A DNA stretch of 64,000 nt from Glutinoglossum americanum (lineage: Eukaryota > Ascomycota > Geoglossomycetes > Geoglossales > Geoglossaceae): NCBI GenBank assembly GCA_020080175.1, contig JAGHQL010000002.1:269454-333453 (forward strand), written 5' to 3'. The position numbers and the translations under genes were made by a program. A model generated the notes under the pieces. That model made no database searches and had not been told where the DNA came from. It worked only from the letters and a program-made list of their open reading frames with translations. Below are positions 55,315-64,000 of the stretch, one piece after another. Each line of letters opens with the position of its first letter. Position 1 is the stretch's first letter.

Positions 55315-57817
55315 ATGCTGCAACGACGAGCAGCGGCGATATTCACGAGCTTAATCGCTCCTAGCTCCTCACGAGTTGTTAGACCTGTATCGTCGCAGAA
55401 GCTAGCACAGCCATGGAGTCCTTCGTCGCGGGCGACAGTAACTTCGTTCAGAGCCTTTCATAGCCCCCGGCGGCGGCCTGAAGCCATACATACTTCGTCC
55501 TTACTACGCGCAGCCAAATGGCGACATAATCCCTTAACCTCTCACCTCGCTCTACGCGCCTCTGGATACCTATCACGTCCACTGCCGCAGGGCCGCTCCC
55601 GCATCTTTCGTTTCTTCTACCGCGTCTTCATGCTAACGGGCTTCCTCGTGTTATCTTTCGGTGGCTTTGTCGTATTGTTCTTCCTCTATGATGCTAGCAC
55701 TTATAATGAGGGGGTGCCACACTCTGACGTGCCTGTCCCAGAGAGAGCACTCAATCCAAGGAGGGGTGGTCCGAAGAATTTGCCGATTGTAGATTCCTTG
55801 CTGGACGACTCCGATTGTCCTGAGAAAGACTGTCAGGCAGATAAGCCAAGGTTGGTGATTTTGGGTAGTGGATGGGGTGTAAGTACACTCTCCCCAATAG
55901 AGGAGTTTGGTGCATGGATTGCGGGATTGGGCGTGGACTGATACAGGTGTCTCTTCAGAGTGTCGCACTACTAAAGACTTTGAATCCGGACAAGTATCAT
56001 GTCACAGTGGTCTCACCAACTAGGTAGGCTCTCTTTACCTGGAACCTCAACTAGCTACATCTAACAAGCGCAGCTATTTCTTATTCTCACCGATGCTACC
56101 TTCAGCAACAGTCGGAACTTTAGAAATCAGATCCCTAATCGAGCCAATCCGGCGTATAATTAGACGGGTAAACGGACATTTTTTGAAGGCGAATGCAGAA
56201 GATGTAGAGTTTTCCGAGAAACTGGTTGAGATCTCACAGGTGACGCGTGAGGGGGAAAAGAGGCATTTTTACTTACCTTACGATAAGTTGGTTATTGGAG
56301 TTGGTACTTATTCTCGAGCGTAACGAACCATTTCGCAGTTGCTCACAATCCCCATAGGGTCCACAACGAACACGCACGGCGTCACTGGCCTCGAGCACTG
56401 CCATTTCCTAAAGTCCGTAGATGACGCTCGCGCTATTCGAAATACCGTTTTGCAGAATCTCGAGCACGCAGCCATTCCCACCACAACAGACGAAGAGCGC
56501 AAGCGACTCCTATCCTTCGTGATATGTGGCGGCGGGCCAACCGGAGTGGAGTTTGCTGCGGAACTATTTGATATGTTGAACGATGACCTCTGCAACTACT
56601 TCCCAAGGGTCCTGAGAAACGAGGTCTCTGTGCACCTGATTCAAAGCAGAGGCCATATCCTGAATACCTACGACGAAACCTTGTCGCAGTATGCTGAGGT
56701 ATATTAGACCACCACCGAAGCTTACAATGAGTGAAGGGCTAACTTGGGGCATCAGGAGCGATTTGCGCACGACCAGGTCGAGGTCTTGACCAACGCAAGA
56801 GTCAAGGAAATCCAAAGCGATAAAATTCTATTTTCGCAGAAAGATGAGCACGGCGAGATCCTAACAAAAGAGCTTCCGATGGGGTTCTGCCTCTGGTCTA
56901 CGGGAGTTGGTATATATTCCCCTGGTAACCATACATCCTGGCACTCTTATTTCTAACTCATCATTAGCTCAGACCGACTTCTGTAAACGTATTTGCGCAA
57001 AGCTTGACACTCAAGCCAATAGACACGCCCTCGAGACCGACACGCATCTCCGTCTGAACGGCGCCCCGCTTGGTGATGTTTACGCGATTGGGGACTGTGC
57101 CACAGTCCAAAATAATGTTGCGGACCATCTAGTCACCTTTTTGCGCACTTTAGCCTGGGAAAAGGGCAAGGACCCAGAAGCCATGCACATCACCTTCGGA
57201 GAATGGTGTAGCGTTGCCCAACGTGTCAGGGCACGGTTCCCGCAGGCTGTCGACCATCTCCGCCGGCTAGACAAGCTGTTCAAACAATATGATAAGGATA
57301 AATCAGGTACTCTCGATTTCGGCGAACTCTATGAGCTGCTCCGTCAAATTGACTCCAAACTCACATCCCTCCCGGCCACGGCCCAACGCGCGCATCAGCA
57401 AGGCCAGTATCTCGGCCGCAAGTTCAACAAGGCGGCACAGGCAGCTATAGGCCTCCGCCGCAACGAGGTCCACTACGGTGATCTAGATGAGGCCATCTAC
57501 AAGGCGTTTGAATATAGACACCTAGGCAGCCTCGCCTATGTCGGCAATGCAGCGGTTTTCGACATCAACGGCATGAACTTCCGAGGGGGATTGCTAGCAG
57601 TTTACCTGTGGAGGAGTGTATATTTTGCGCAGAGCGTGAGCCCTAGGACTAGGATCCTGATGGCGGTGGATTGGACCAAGAGGGCGCTCTTCGGGAGAGG
57701 TGAGTTCTTTTTATAGCCCTTTGGGTTTTCTCGTTGCCCCGTTGCGCTTTGATTCTTAGTAGGTTAGGAGCTTTACGCTAACGTGGTGCGTGATATGTAG
57801 ACTTGATGAACTTCTAG
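55315..57817 (+). CDS. External alternative NADH dehydrogenase with EF-hand (NDE type)
   Basis: Rotenone-insensitive type II NADH:ubiquinone oxidoreductase, probably on the outer face of the inner mitochondrial membrane. Exons 55315-55878, 55959-56023, 56074-56303, 56358-56698, 56756-56909, 56968-57699 and 57801-57817 give 700 aa. An Arg/Ser/Ala-rich presequence precedes one membrane segment (about 103-123, FMLTGFLVLSFGGFVVLFFL). The FAD Rossmann motif is LVILGSGWGSVALLKTL, the NADH motif is VICGGGPTGVEFAAEL. An EF-hand (about 558-575, DKDKSGTLDFGE) sits in the insert known from calcium-regulated fungal NDEs. The last exon is 17 nt and gives FGRDLMNF. Two acceptors (55958, 56357) were chosen over nearer AGs to keep the Rossmann and THGV blocks. 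Confidence 0.93.
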
Positions 57818-58178
57818 GCGAACAAAGCTTCCCTTTTCCCTCATACAGCTCATTTGCATAATTTTTTTTTTCTACTCCTGCGCGTAGCATAAAGACCATA
57901 TACCCTCCTTCCCTTCTCCCTTTATCCCTTTCTTTTTTTCTTCTAGAAGATCGAATCCCCACCCCTTCGTACATAATGTGAAGTAGAAATAGGACAATAC
58001 AAATCAACAAAGGATTGTCAGTGTCAGGATGTCGGTTGAGGCTTTTCGTTATCTTTCATGTCTGTGACTTGGGCTGGCTGGTTCGGAGAATTACGTGTGA
58101 TGGCGGGTATGTGAGAAATTTAACTACTCCATTCCCCGACCTTCCTAAATCCGCAGACAAACATAGGTCCTACTGTTT
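57818..58178. other. Intergenic region
   Basis: No gene seen; T-rich and CT-rich stretches near 57870 and 57930. Confidence 0.4.
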
Positions 58179-58439
58179 TCATTCTGATGGCGTGACAACA
58201 GTATCCAGCAGGCCACCCTTGACCGTCGAAATCCCCTGGCGCCATGGAGATGGCGGCACGCTTGATCTCTTGTCCCACTCGGCTGCGGAAAGCTTCAGAC
58301 CGTTTCCAGTCTCACGGGTCTTCTTCACACCCAACCTTTTCGCCTCTGCGATCGAATCTCCACCCTTTATCCCTCTCTCATCTCCGAACCGCTCTTCCGG
58401 GAATACCGCGACAGTCGTCTTAGCCCCTAATGGAGTTCC
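58179..58439 (-). CDS. Orphan coding-like terminal exon, unknown product
   Basis: The minus strand is open for 86 codons and ends in TGA at 58181-58179. It has no ATG of its own and stops just upstream (TAA at 58442-58440), so it would need an upstream exon joined near 58439. The translation looks like real protein: FPEERFGDERGIKGG, SIAEAKRLGVKKTRETGNGL, KLSAAEWDKRSSVPPSPWR, then GISTVKGGLLDTVVTPSE. Charged and helical, unlike random antisense. I found no convincing upstream exon within 1 kb. The opposite strand is also open (58015-58443), but Ser/Pro-rich and less protein-like. Could be the 3' end of a gene with a long intron, or a relic. Confidence 0.35.
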   Translation of the reverse strand, partial: GTPLGAKTTVAVFPEERFGDERGIKGGDSIAEAKRLGVKKTRETGNGLKLSAAEWDKRSSVPPSPWRQGISTVKGGLLDTVVTPSE

Positions 58440-59402
58440 TTAGACACGAAGTCCACCCTCAGTTTATATGCTTGGGTGAATCCTCATAGCTACCATTTAG
58501 TGGACGTGTCTCCGGGCTGCGCGCTCGGGAGGGATCCTGTTTAGCGGGCGTGCCCCCAAGCTCGGGGCCCGACAGAAACCGTCATCCCTTACAATTACTA
58601 TGTAAATCGGACAATGAGGCGTACTTGTCACAGACCTAGGCCCAGCACTACCAGCTGCGAGTGTCCACTCAGATAACCCCGCACTCAGTCGTAGCAGACA
58701 AGGGGTCAGGGGGAGATCATCTGGACAGGACTTGGTATTCCTTTCAATACTTGCCGTACGTCCCTCAGAATATATTACTTGCGGCAAACGAGGGATATAG
58801 GGATCCCTCCGGAGTGTATAACTTGGGCAATGTTTGTTGGCCCTAAGCCAGGAGATGCCGGCCGAGCTTGGTTTGAGGACAGAACCCTAGGTGGATACGC
58901 ATTCACTGAGGGGATCTATATTATAACCGTTTCTTTCTTTCATATATGGTCAGGAGTGCGCCAGCATCGCATCCCTGTTTAGTCCGTAAGCACGAGCAGA
59001 ATGGACTTCATGCTCTAGTTGTCAAATGCCGCCTTCATTATCATTCCCTCTAACCTGCAACAGCTTCAGCATTACCGTGGGCTTCCCCCTTCTTTCTGTC
59101 CGTTTCGAAGGCAAACGGTGGAACGGTGGCACGTTATACCACATGACATACCAGGCAGGGCATGAACACGTCCTACCAGCACCCACTTATTTTCCGAACA
59201 CACTACCAGGCAGTCACATAACACTCCGAACAGGTACCACACAGGGCCTGAGTGGTAGGAGAACAGCCGATCTATACAAAGAGCGGACTCTAGGCACACA
59301 GCAGACAGCATACGAACACAAGAATGCCTATTCATTTAAGAGATAAGGACCTACCGCACTTTCCCCCTTTTTATAAGCCCCATAGACACCCGCTCAGACA
59401 CA
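58440..59402. other. Intergenic region upstream of amidoligase
   Basis: About 960 bp. Short open frames on both strands (for example 58497-58787 minus, 58661-58846 plus) show no domain. No exon for the orphan frame at 58179-58439 could be placed here with confidence. Confidence 0.4.
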
Positions 59403-60482
59403 ATGGGGAACTTACATTCGTCCAGAAAGCTACCCTCCAAGGCCCTCAACGAGCCTTTAAACATCACCTTCGGAGTCGAGCTTGAATTTATCGTAAAATT
59501 CAACCGTTCCGACTACACTCCCCTTGGCCGCTCGCCTGAGGCACTCCCATCATACACCTTGGCCCTCCGCGTTGCGATAAGAAACGCCCTTGAACGAAGA
59601 GGAATCCTCACTTTCGATCCCGAACAGCCAGGCGTGGGCGGGGGTTCCGATGGTGAATACAGTCGCTGGGCTGTGGCCACGGACACTACGATCGAGCCCC
59701 CACTGGCGATCCCCGGGGAAGACACCTCCTGGGTAGCCATCGAAGTCAAGACCCGAATCCTCAGACTCAACCTCGAGGGGATCACCGAGCTCCGCCGCGG
59801 CATCGCCTCCATAACGGAGAGCTTCTGCATCGGCGTCAACGACAGCTGCGGACTCCACGTCCACATCGGCAACGACGGCAAGAAGGGCTTCGACCTGCAA
59901 ACCCTCAAGAACCTCTCGGGCCTCCTCCTCGGCTTCGAGAAGCACCTCAACAGCCTCCACCCCCCGCAGCGCTGCCGCCCGGGGACCTGGTGCGCCCCTC
60001 TCAGCAACAAAGCCGAATTCGCGCCCCTCCCCCCGCTCCACCGCATCCTCCTGATCGAGCGCCAGCGCACCTTCGACTCCCTCCTCGCGCTCCTCGCCGA
60101 CGAGACCTCCAGCACCTCCGCCGTCAACTTCGCGAACCTGGCCATAGGCGGCACGCAGACCGTCGAGTTCCGCCAGCACGAGGGCACCGTGGACGAGCGG
60201 CGCGTCGTCATGTGGGTGCGGCTCGTAGCGGCGCTGGTGAGGGCCGCGCACGGGATGGCGCCGAGCGAGTGCGTGGAGGCGGTGAGGGAGAAGGTGGATC
60301 GGGGGGGGTTTGGGCCCGTGGAGTTTCTGGAGTGGGTCAAGGTTGGGGAGGAGGCCGTGGAGTATTACAAGCGGAGGTTGTGGAGTCACGAGTGGTCTGT
60401 CGTTGTGTTTAGGTGGGGGGGTGGCGGTGATGGTGGCGGTGGTGGTCGTCGGTCGGGGTGGAGCCGGAGGATAGGGAGGTGA
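59403..60482 (+). CDS. Putative amidoligase (Amidoligase_2 family), intronless, GC-rich
   Basis: 359 aa in one exon. The family belongs to the glutamate-cysteine-ligase/glutamine-synthetase-like fold and is predicted to form ATP-dependent amide bonds; no substrate is known to me for fungal members. Motifs: FGVELEFIVKF at the start of the fold, IEVKTRIL, SCGLHVHIGNDGKKGFDLQT (about 148-167) and VEFRQHEGTVD near residue 258. The N-terminus MGNLHSSRK fits an N-myristoylation signal (Gly2, Ser6) with nearby basic residues. The C-terminus is Gly/Arg low-complexity. From about 59,900 to 60,400 the third positions are nearly all G or C, unlike neighbouring genes. It is also the only short intronless gene of the window. 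The long antisense frame over it is a GC shadow. Confidence 0.82.
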   Translation: MGNLHSSRKLPSKALNEPLNITFGVELEFIVKFNRSDYTPLGRSPEALPSYTLALRVAIRNALERRGILTFDPEQPGVGGGSDGEYSRWAVATDTTIEPPLAIPGEDTSWVAIEVKTRILRLNLEGITELRRGIASITESFCIGVNDSCGLHVHIGNDGKKGFDLQTLKNLSGLLLGFEKHLNSLHPPQRCRPGTWCAPLSNKAEFAPLPPLHRILLIERQRTFDSLLALLADETSSTSAVNFANLAIGGTQTVEFRQHEGTVDERRVVMWVRLVAALVRAAHGMAPSECVEAVREKVDRGGFGPVEFLEWVKVGEEAVEYYKRRLWSHEWSVVVFRWGGGGDGGGGGRRSGWSRRIGR

Positions 60483-61614
60483 ATATATATATATGTTAAA
60501 TGGTATTCGCGATGAAAAGGGCTCCGACGGAGGTTGGGGTGCCCGCCGTTTTTTTGGTTTCCACCGTGACGCTCTGCCGCTATAAGCGACCCACAACCCA
60601 CCCTAAGCCGCACCCGAGGGGACGAATAAAAGGCAAAGGGAGGCGACAGCAGCCGGGTAGAGAGCCAAGGCGAAAAAAGAGCCGGAAGAACACAAAAAGG
60701 CAAAGATCTTACAAATAGACTTTATGGCGCATGTTACCTGATTGAGGTATGCATCGGCCCTGTGGTTAGATGAGAGCTACATGGAGCGATGGCGCAACGG
60801 CGAAGGCGTTGGAGTGCTTTAGGGGGGGGGCTTGTGGATCCTGTAATGGCTGGTGGAGAGCACGACATTTAGCTTACCTGGGCTTGGACGGCAGGGAAAA
60901 TTGCTTCGAGCCGGGGCGGGATGGAGAGAGAGAGTTTTCTGCAAAGGATCCCAAGGATCCGGCGTCCCGGGGGTTTCCTGCTTGAGGCTGCGTCGGGCTG
61001 GCCGCTGGATGGAGTGGAACTTGCCCCCTTTCGCTTGGTGCAGGGGCGGACAGACATCGTCGAGTGGGGCACGGTGGGTGGGTGTCTCTGGCGTGGTATG
61101 CTCTCGCAGCATACTCTGCGGCACGCTGAAGATGCTTTCCCGGGTGTCTCTGAGGTCCCGAGATATATTTTACGGAAAATGTCGCATATACCATAACAAA
61201 ATACTTTTATCCCCTTCATATGCTGCAGATAATGTCAAAGCACCATTCCGCTGGCGGGTTTGATAGAAGGGGAAGGCCGAATCTTCCATCGGCTTTTAAA
61301 AATCTTTTTTTTTTATAAGATGAAAACATAAATTTCGGCAAGTAGATTCAAGACCTTGAGAACCCGTCGTACGCTTCATAACTCCCATGGTCAACGAGCT
61401 ATCAACGCAACATTGAACCAATCTTCAGCTTCGCTCTTGGGCCTTGGGGCGAGTATACAACCTCCTGCACCATCCACTCGATGCTTGCTGAGCATTTGCC
61501 CCTCTCTTTCCACTACATATCCACCCTCTCTCTACTTCCCCGGGCCTGTTCCCACCAGCCACCTACCCACAATGCACACAACCCGCCAAAACCCTCTTCC
61601 CGCGCACCTCCTTC
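60483..61614. other. Convergent intergenic region
   Basis: 1.1 kb between the 3' ends of the amidoligase and the Pro/Gly-rich gene. Several overlapping frames at 60820-61200 on both strands are mutually shadowing and lack domains. Includes a G9 run near 60823. Confidence 0.4.
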
Positions 61615-62625
61615 CTAACCGTATAGGCGTCTCCGTCCCGAGTCGACGTTGGCGCCGAAGACAGTAGTAAACTCCTCAAGTTCACCTCTGCCCTGCGCCC
61701 CCCAGGCCTCGCCGAGACTGCCCCCGGTCTTGGATACAGAGCCCTCGCCAAACCTCCCCCCGGTCTGCGCGATTGCCCCTCCGCCGATGGCCCCGCCGGT
61801 GCCGGAATACTGCCCACCGCCCAAGGGGCCGCCTGTACGGAATGTCCCCAAGGGCCCTGCGGGTGAGTAGGGTGAGGGGGAGGTGTAGGAGATATTCGGG
61901 AAGCCGGCGGGGTAGCTGGGTCTACTGCTCATAGTAGATGAACCTGGGCTCGTATACTGGCGTCTCGTCTTCGGAACACCTGGGCCGGATGGGGATGCCC
62001 CGTGCAGCACATCTAAAGCTGTCTTTTGGGCCTCGTGTAAGGTCTTGGGGTGCGGCTGATCTACTGCTGCTACACTGGGAGTGAAGCCGGAGTAGAGGCC
62101 TGCGTGGGTTTGGACTGTAGGTCTGGGTGTCAAGACCGACCCCGACTTAGGTTTAGGGGTTTGTCGTGTTGCTCTGGGCGTGGGTTGAGGGTTGGCTTTT
62201 GGTGCAGTAACAGTAGGCTTAGGTGCTGGTTGAGGCCGAGAATTGACTGCTGGTGCTTTTCCCGAAGATAGTCGTTGCGCGGCTTCCTTCGGAGATTCGA
62301 TCAGTGGTTCGGGCGGGAGTGCTGCTTCCGTGAATGTAGATACCGGTCTAGAAAATTTCCTGGCTGAAGGCACGGCCTCCGTAGATTGTAGTACTGGCTC
62401 ACACGGAGGGCCTGCTCGCCGGGTTTCCCCGGAGAGTCCATGAGAGCCCTGTGCTGGTAGTTGAGTAGGAAAGGACTTATAGGCTCCCAATGACGGTTTC
62501 TGGTTACATTGAAGCGGCTGGGATGTTGCTACTTCAGTAGCCGAAGACATGGCTGGAGCGCTTTCATCCTTCGTTTGCTTCGGCTTCCCTTTCAATCGTT
62601 TGAATGCTCTCGACAGTCTAGACAT
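61615..62625 (-). CDS. Pro/Gly-rich protein of unknown function with four 12-residue repeats; probably 5'-incomplete
   Basis: From the first ATG (MSRLSRAFKRLKGKPKQ) the frame gives 336 aa; I do not recognise the family. The first 25 residues are basic and amphipathic. The middle is Pro/Ala/Lys-rich (KPTVTAPKANPQPTPRA), probably disordered. Near the C-terminus four tandem 12-residue units start TGG (listed separately). The tail is ELEEFTTVFGANVDSGRRR. The frame stays open upstream of the ATG to 62766, and that stretch also looks coding (YDTTGTSAASPNYISIGDP), so the true start probably lies in an earlier exon spliced near 62764. A possible donor exon overlaps 62815-63072, unproven. Confidence 0.55.
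   Translation of the reverse strand: MSRLSRAFKRLKGKPKQTKDESAPAMSSATEVATSQPLQCNQKPSLGAYKSFPTQLPAQGSHGLSGETRRAGPPCEPVLQSTEAVPSARKFSRPVSTFTEAALPPEPLIESPKEAAQRLSSGKAPAVNSRPQPAPKPTVTAPKANPQPTPRATRQTPKPKSGSVLTPRPTVQTHAGLYSGFTPSVAAVDQPHPKTLHEAQKTALDVLHGASPSGPGVPKTRRQYTSPGSSTMSSRPSYPAGFPNISYTSPSPYSPAGPLGTFRTGGPLGGGQYSGTGGAIGGGAIAQTGGRFGEGSVSKTGGSLGEAWGAQGRGELEEFTTVFGANVDSGRRRLYG
61693..61836 (-). repeat. Coding minisatellite, four 36-bp units
   Basis: Four consecutive 12-codon units read TGGPLGGGQYSG, TGGAIGGGAIAQ, TGGRFGEGSVSK and TGGSLGEAWGAQ, consensus TGGxLGxG then four variable residues. The period is exactly 36 bp, so length can change without frameshift. Confidence 0.8.
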
Positions 62626-62935
62626 CTCAGTTGCGGATGGAATAGTCGACACGCCCGTGCCCAACAATCGTGGGTCACCAATAGAAATGTAGTTCGGGCT
62701 CGCGGCCGAGGTCCCAGTCGTATCGTAGACCCTTTGCGGACACGTTCGAATTTCTCGCCGTTGCTCTCACAGATGGGGTCTGGCAGAAGGAAGGATCAAG
62801 GTTCCATATTTATCTTAGTCCCAAAGAACACCGCCGTCAACCTGGTCTGTTGCATGTGGAGAAGGGCCGACTAGCTTCGTATTGATAGAGCGATATCTGC
62901 TTCCCGTTTGGACGCCACGAGCGCTGCGATTACAA

Positions 62936-63419
62936 CGTATCTGCGGTATTAAGTGTTGCCGTGCGCCACTGACAAGGGTAGAAGATAACATCAATTTAAG
63001 AGATACCCCGTATTTTCTGGGGCTGCTTTTCCCACTGTAACTACCGTCGAGTTCTCCGTCCAGACGTCCCAAACTCCTTTTACCTTTTTGTTTTCCGTCT
63101 TCCCATTATTGCACCGCTACGCCACCGCACCGCCTTGAAAGCGAAATGCCGGATATTCCTATACTGCATCACGTATATTAGCAAATGGACCTTCAACTTA
63201 TCTTAAACGTTCCTACTCCAAAATTATTTACCCCTTTTCCGACCGACGGAGTTGACTCTTCAACCTCCATCGGTCAACACACCTCTTTGTATATACTCTA
63301 TCCAATAGAAGCTACTCTATAGCCCCATACCCACTCAGGCCGTGACACCCACAGAGCCCAAGAAACTCGCCGCGAGCCCTGTTGGCGGCGCACGGCAACG
63401 CTTAATACCGCAGATACGA
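62936..63419. repeat. Inverted repeat, 32-bp arms with 31/32 identity, 420 bp apart
   Basis: Arm 1 at 62936-62967 and arm 2 at 63388-63419 (starts GGCGCACGGCAAC) are reverse complements with one mismatch. Weaker similarity continues on both flanks. Could be ends of a small mobile element or a palindromic duplication. Confidence 0.7.
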
Positions 63420-63957
63420 CGTAGGCAACAGTGTCAAGGCTCTCGACCACTTGTGTTTCACCTAGAGATATTAGCCCAGTTGGATGAACCAGTTGTGGCT
63501 GTGTACCGCTCCATCCGCCTGTCGTACCGGAAAGTTAGATAGACTATCTTCAACTCTTTCTTACTTTTGTTGTGCTCGTACCTGTGCCACGCGAGTAACA
63601 AAAATGGGCATGCACAAAGGCCGAGGAGGGAAATTGACGATAACTTCATGTTGTGCCGTTAGATGCAGCTTTATACCCCTCTCTCCCTCCGTTTCCAGTA
63701 TTTTTTCGACGTGGAAAACAGACAACAAGGGAGGAGAACAAACAAAACCCATACACACTCTCTCCCCTTTGTCCGAGATAGCGTCCACACATGTAGCGAA
63801 TAGTACCCACCCGCCAGACACAGACAGTCCCGCGGTCTAGGGAGATAGATAAAATAAAACCCGGGGGATTGCGGGATAAGTGCAGTGCACACGTTTTATT
63901 CAGACTCACGTATATCCTACAAGCACACCGCATATACACACAAACCGAACACGACAA

Positions 63958-64000
63958 ACCCCCCCCCCCCGCACCCGCACCTCCCCCCCCCGCCCCCCCC
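63958..64000. repeat. C-rich low-complexity end
   Basis: The last 43 bases are almost pure C with a few G, A and T. It does not match a TTAGGG/CCCTAA telomere unit and may be a contig-edge artefact or a mononucleotide tract. Confidence 0.6.

Larger units (their letters stand above)
62767..64000. other. Terminal non-coding or unresolved region
   Basis: No gene I can support. Contains the inverted repeat below. Short open frames on both strands (62815-63072 minus and 63342-63542 plus) translate the two repeat arms into similar peptides (GARQ.LIPQIR). AT- and CT-rich sequence runs to the end. Confidence 0.4.

Noticed and set aside
58015-58443. Plus-strand open frame of 142 codons
   Set aside because: Ser/Pro-rich, begins at a non-ATG codon, no domain; the opposite frame over the same bases looks more like real protein.
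59550-60596. 348-codon minus-strand frame over the amidoligase
   Set aside because: GC-rich antisense shadow with His/Pro/Arg composition; the sense frame carries all family motifs.
1-64000. Secondary-metabolite cluster, CRISPR array, rRNA or intact transposon
   Set aside because: No synthase, array of regular repeats, rRNA segment, transposase or reverse transcriptase recognised in the frames read.

Overview
The window is nuclear DNA from a filamentous ascomycete, most likely Pezizomycotina. The evidence is dense protein genes on both strands and many short (about 45-180 bp) GT-AG introns, often with a CTAAC-like branch site. There is also a Dicer-like RNAi gene, a fused Egt1-type ergothioneine synthase, a single-polypeptide fungal sulfite reductase beta subunit and a tRNA with a nuclear-type intron. 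I cannot fix the class. Exon chains below were built by hand from splice signals, reading phase and remembered family motifs. All complete genes close in frame.

Layout. 1-3.1 kb: 5' two-thirds of a Dicer-like gene (DCL1, minus), cut by the window edge before PAZ and RNase III. 3.8-6.9: EGT1. 7.8-8.8: a small secreted, probably GPI-anchored, Cys-containing protein split into six exons. 9.9-14.7: sulfite reductase beta (MET5). 15.5-17.0: LEU5-type mitochondrial carrier. 17.5-19.3: CHMP7-like Snf7 (ESCRT-III). 19.7-23.2: divergent pair RAD18 / POL32 (POLD3). 23.9-25.6: GH125 exo-alpha-mannosidase. 25.9-26.6: pyridoxamine phosphate oxidase. 27.0-30.1: acetoacetyl-CoA synthetase with 14 exons. 30.8-34.7: large mitochondrial PPR protein (CYA5-like). 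35.8-37.3: phosphomevalonate kinase ERG8. 38.6-39.7: prenylated ubiquitin-fold protein (UBL3/MUB). 41.2: tRNA-Val(AAC). 41.4-46.5: two splicing factors, DIM1 and PRP22. 47.2-48.2: deoxyhypusine hydroxylase. 48.4-54.9: divergent pair RPA12 / SCC2 (cohesin loader). 55.3-57.8: EF-hand external NADH dehydrogenase. 58.2-58.4: an orphan coding-like exon. 59.4-60.5: GC-rich intronless amidoligase. 61.6-62.8: Pro/Gly-rich protein of unknown function with a 36-bp coding minisatellite. The last 1.2 kb has an inverted repeat and ends in C-rich low-complexity sequence.

How genes work together. Most are single-copy housekeeping genes, and I see no secondary-metabolite cluster, CRISPR array or intact transposon. 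Three neighbourhoods have shared logic. (i) The two sulfur genes, EGT1 and MET5, each carry a perfect match to the 10-bp CYS3/MetR consensus upstream. (ii) RAD18 and POL32, both in PCNA-linked translesion repair, share a 161-bp promoter holding an MluI box and an E2F-like box. (iii) Acetoacetyl-CoA synthetase, ERG8 and a CaaX protein lie within 13 kb along the isoprenoid route. The least understood loci are the six-exon secreted protein, the amidoligase, the orphan exon and the repeat-bearing Pro/Gly protein.
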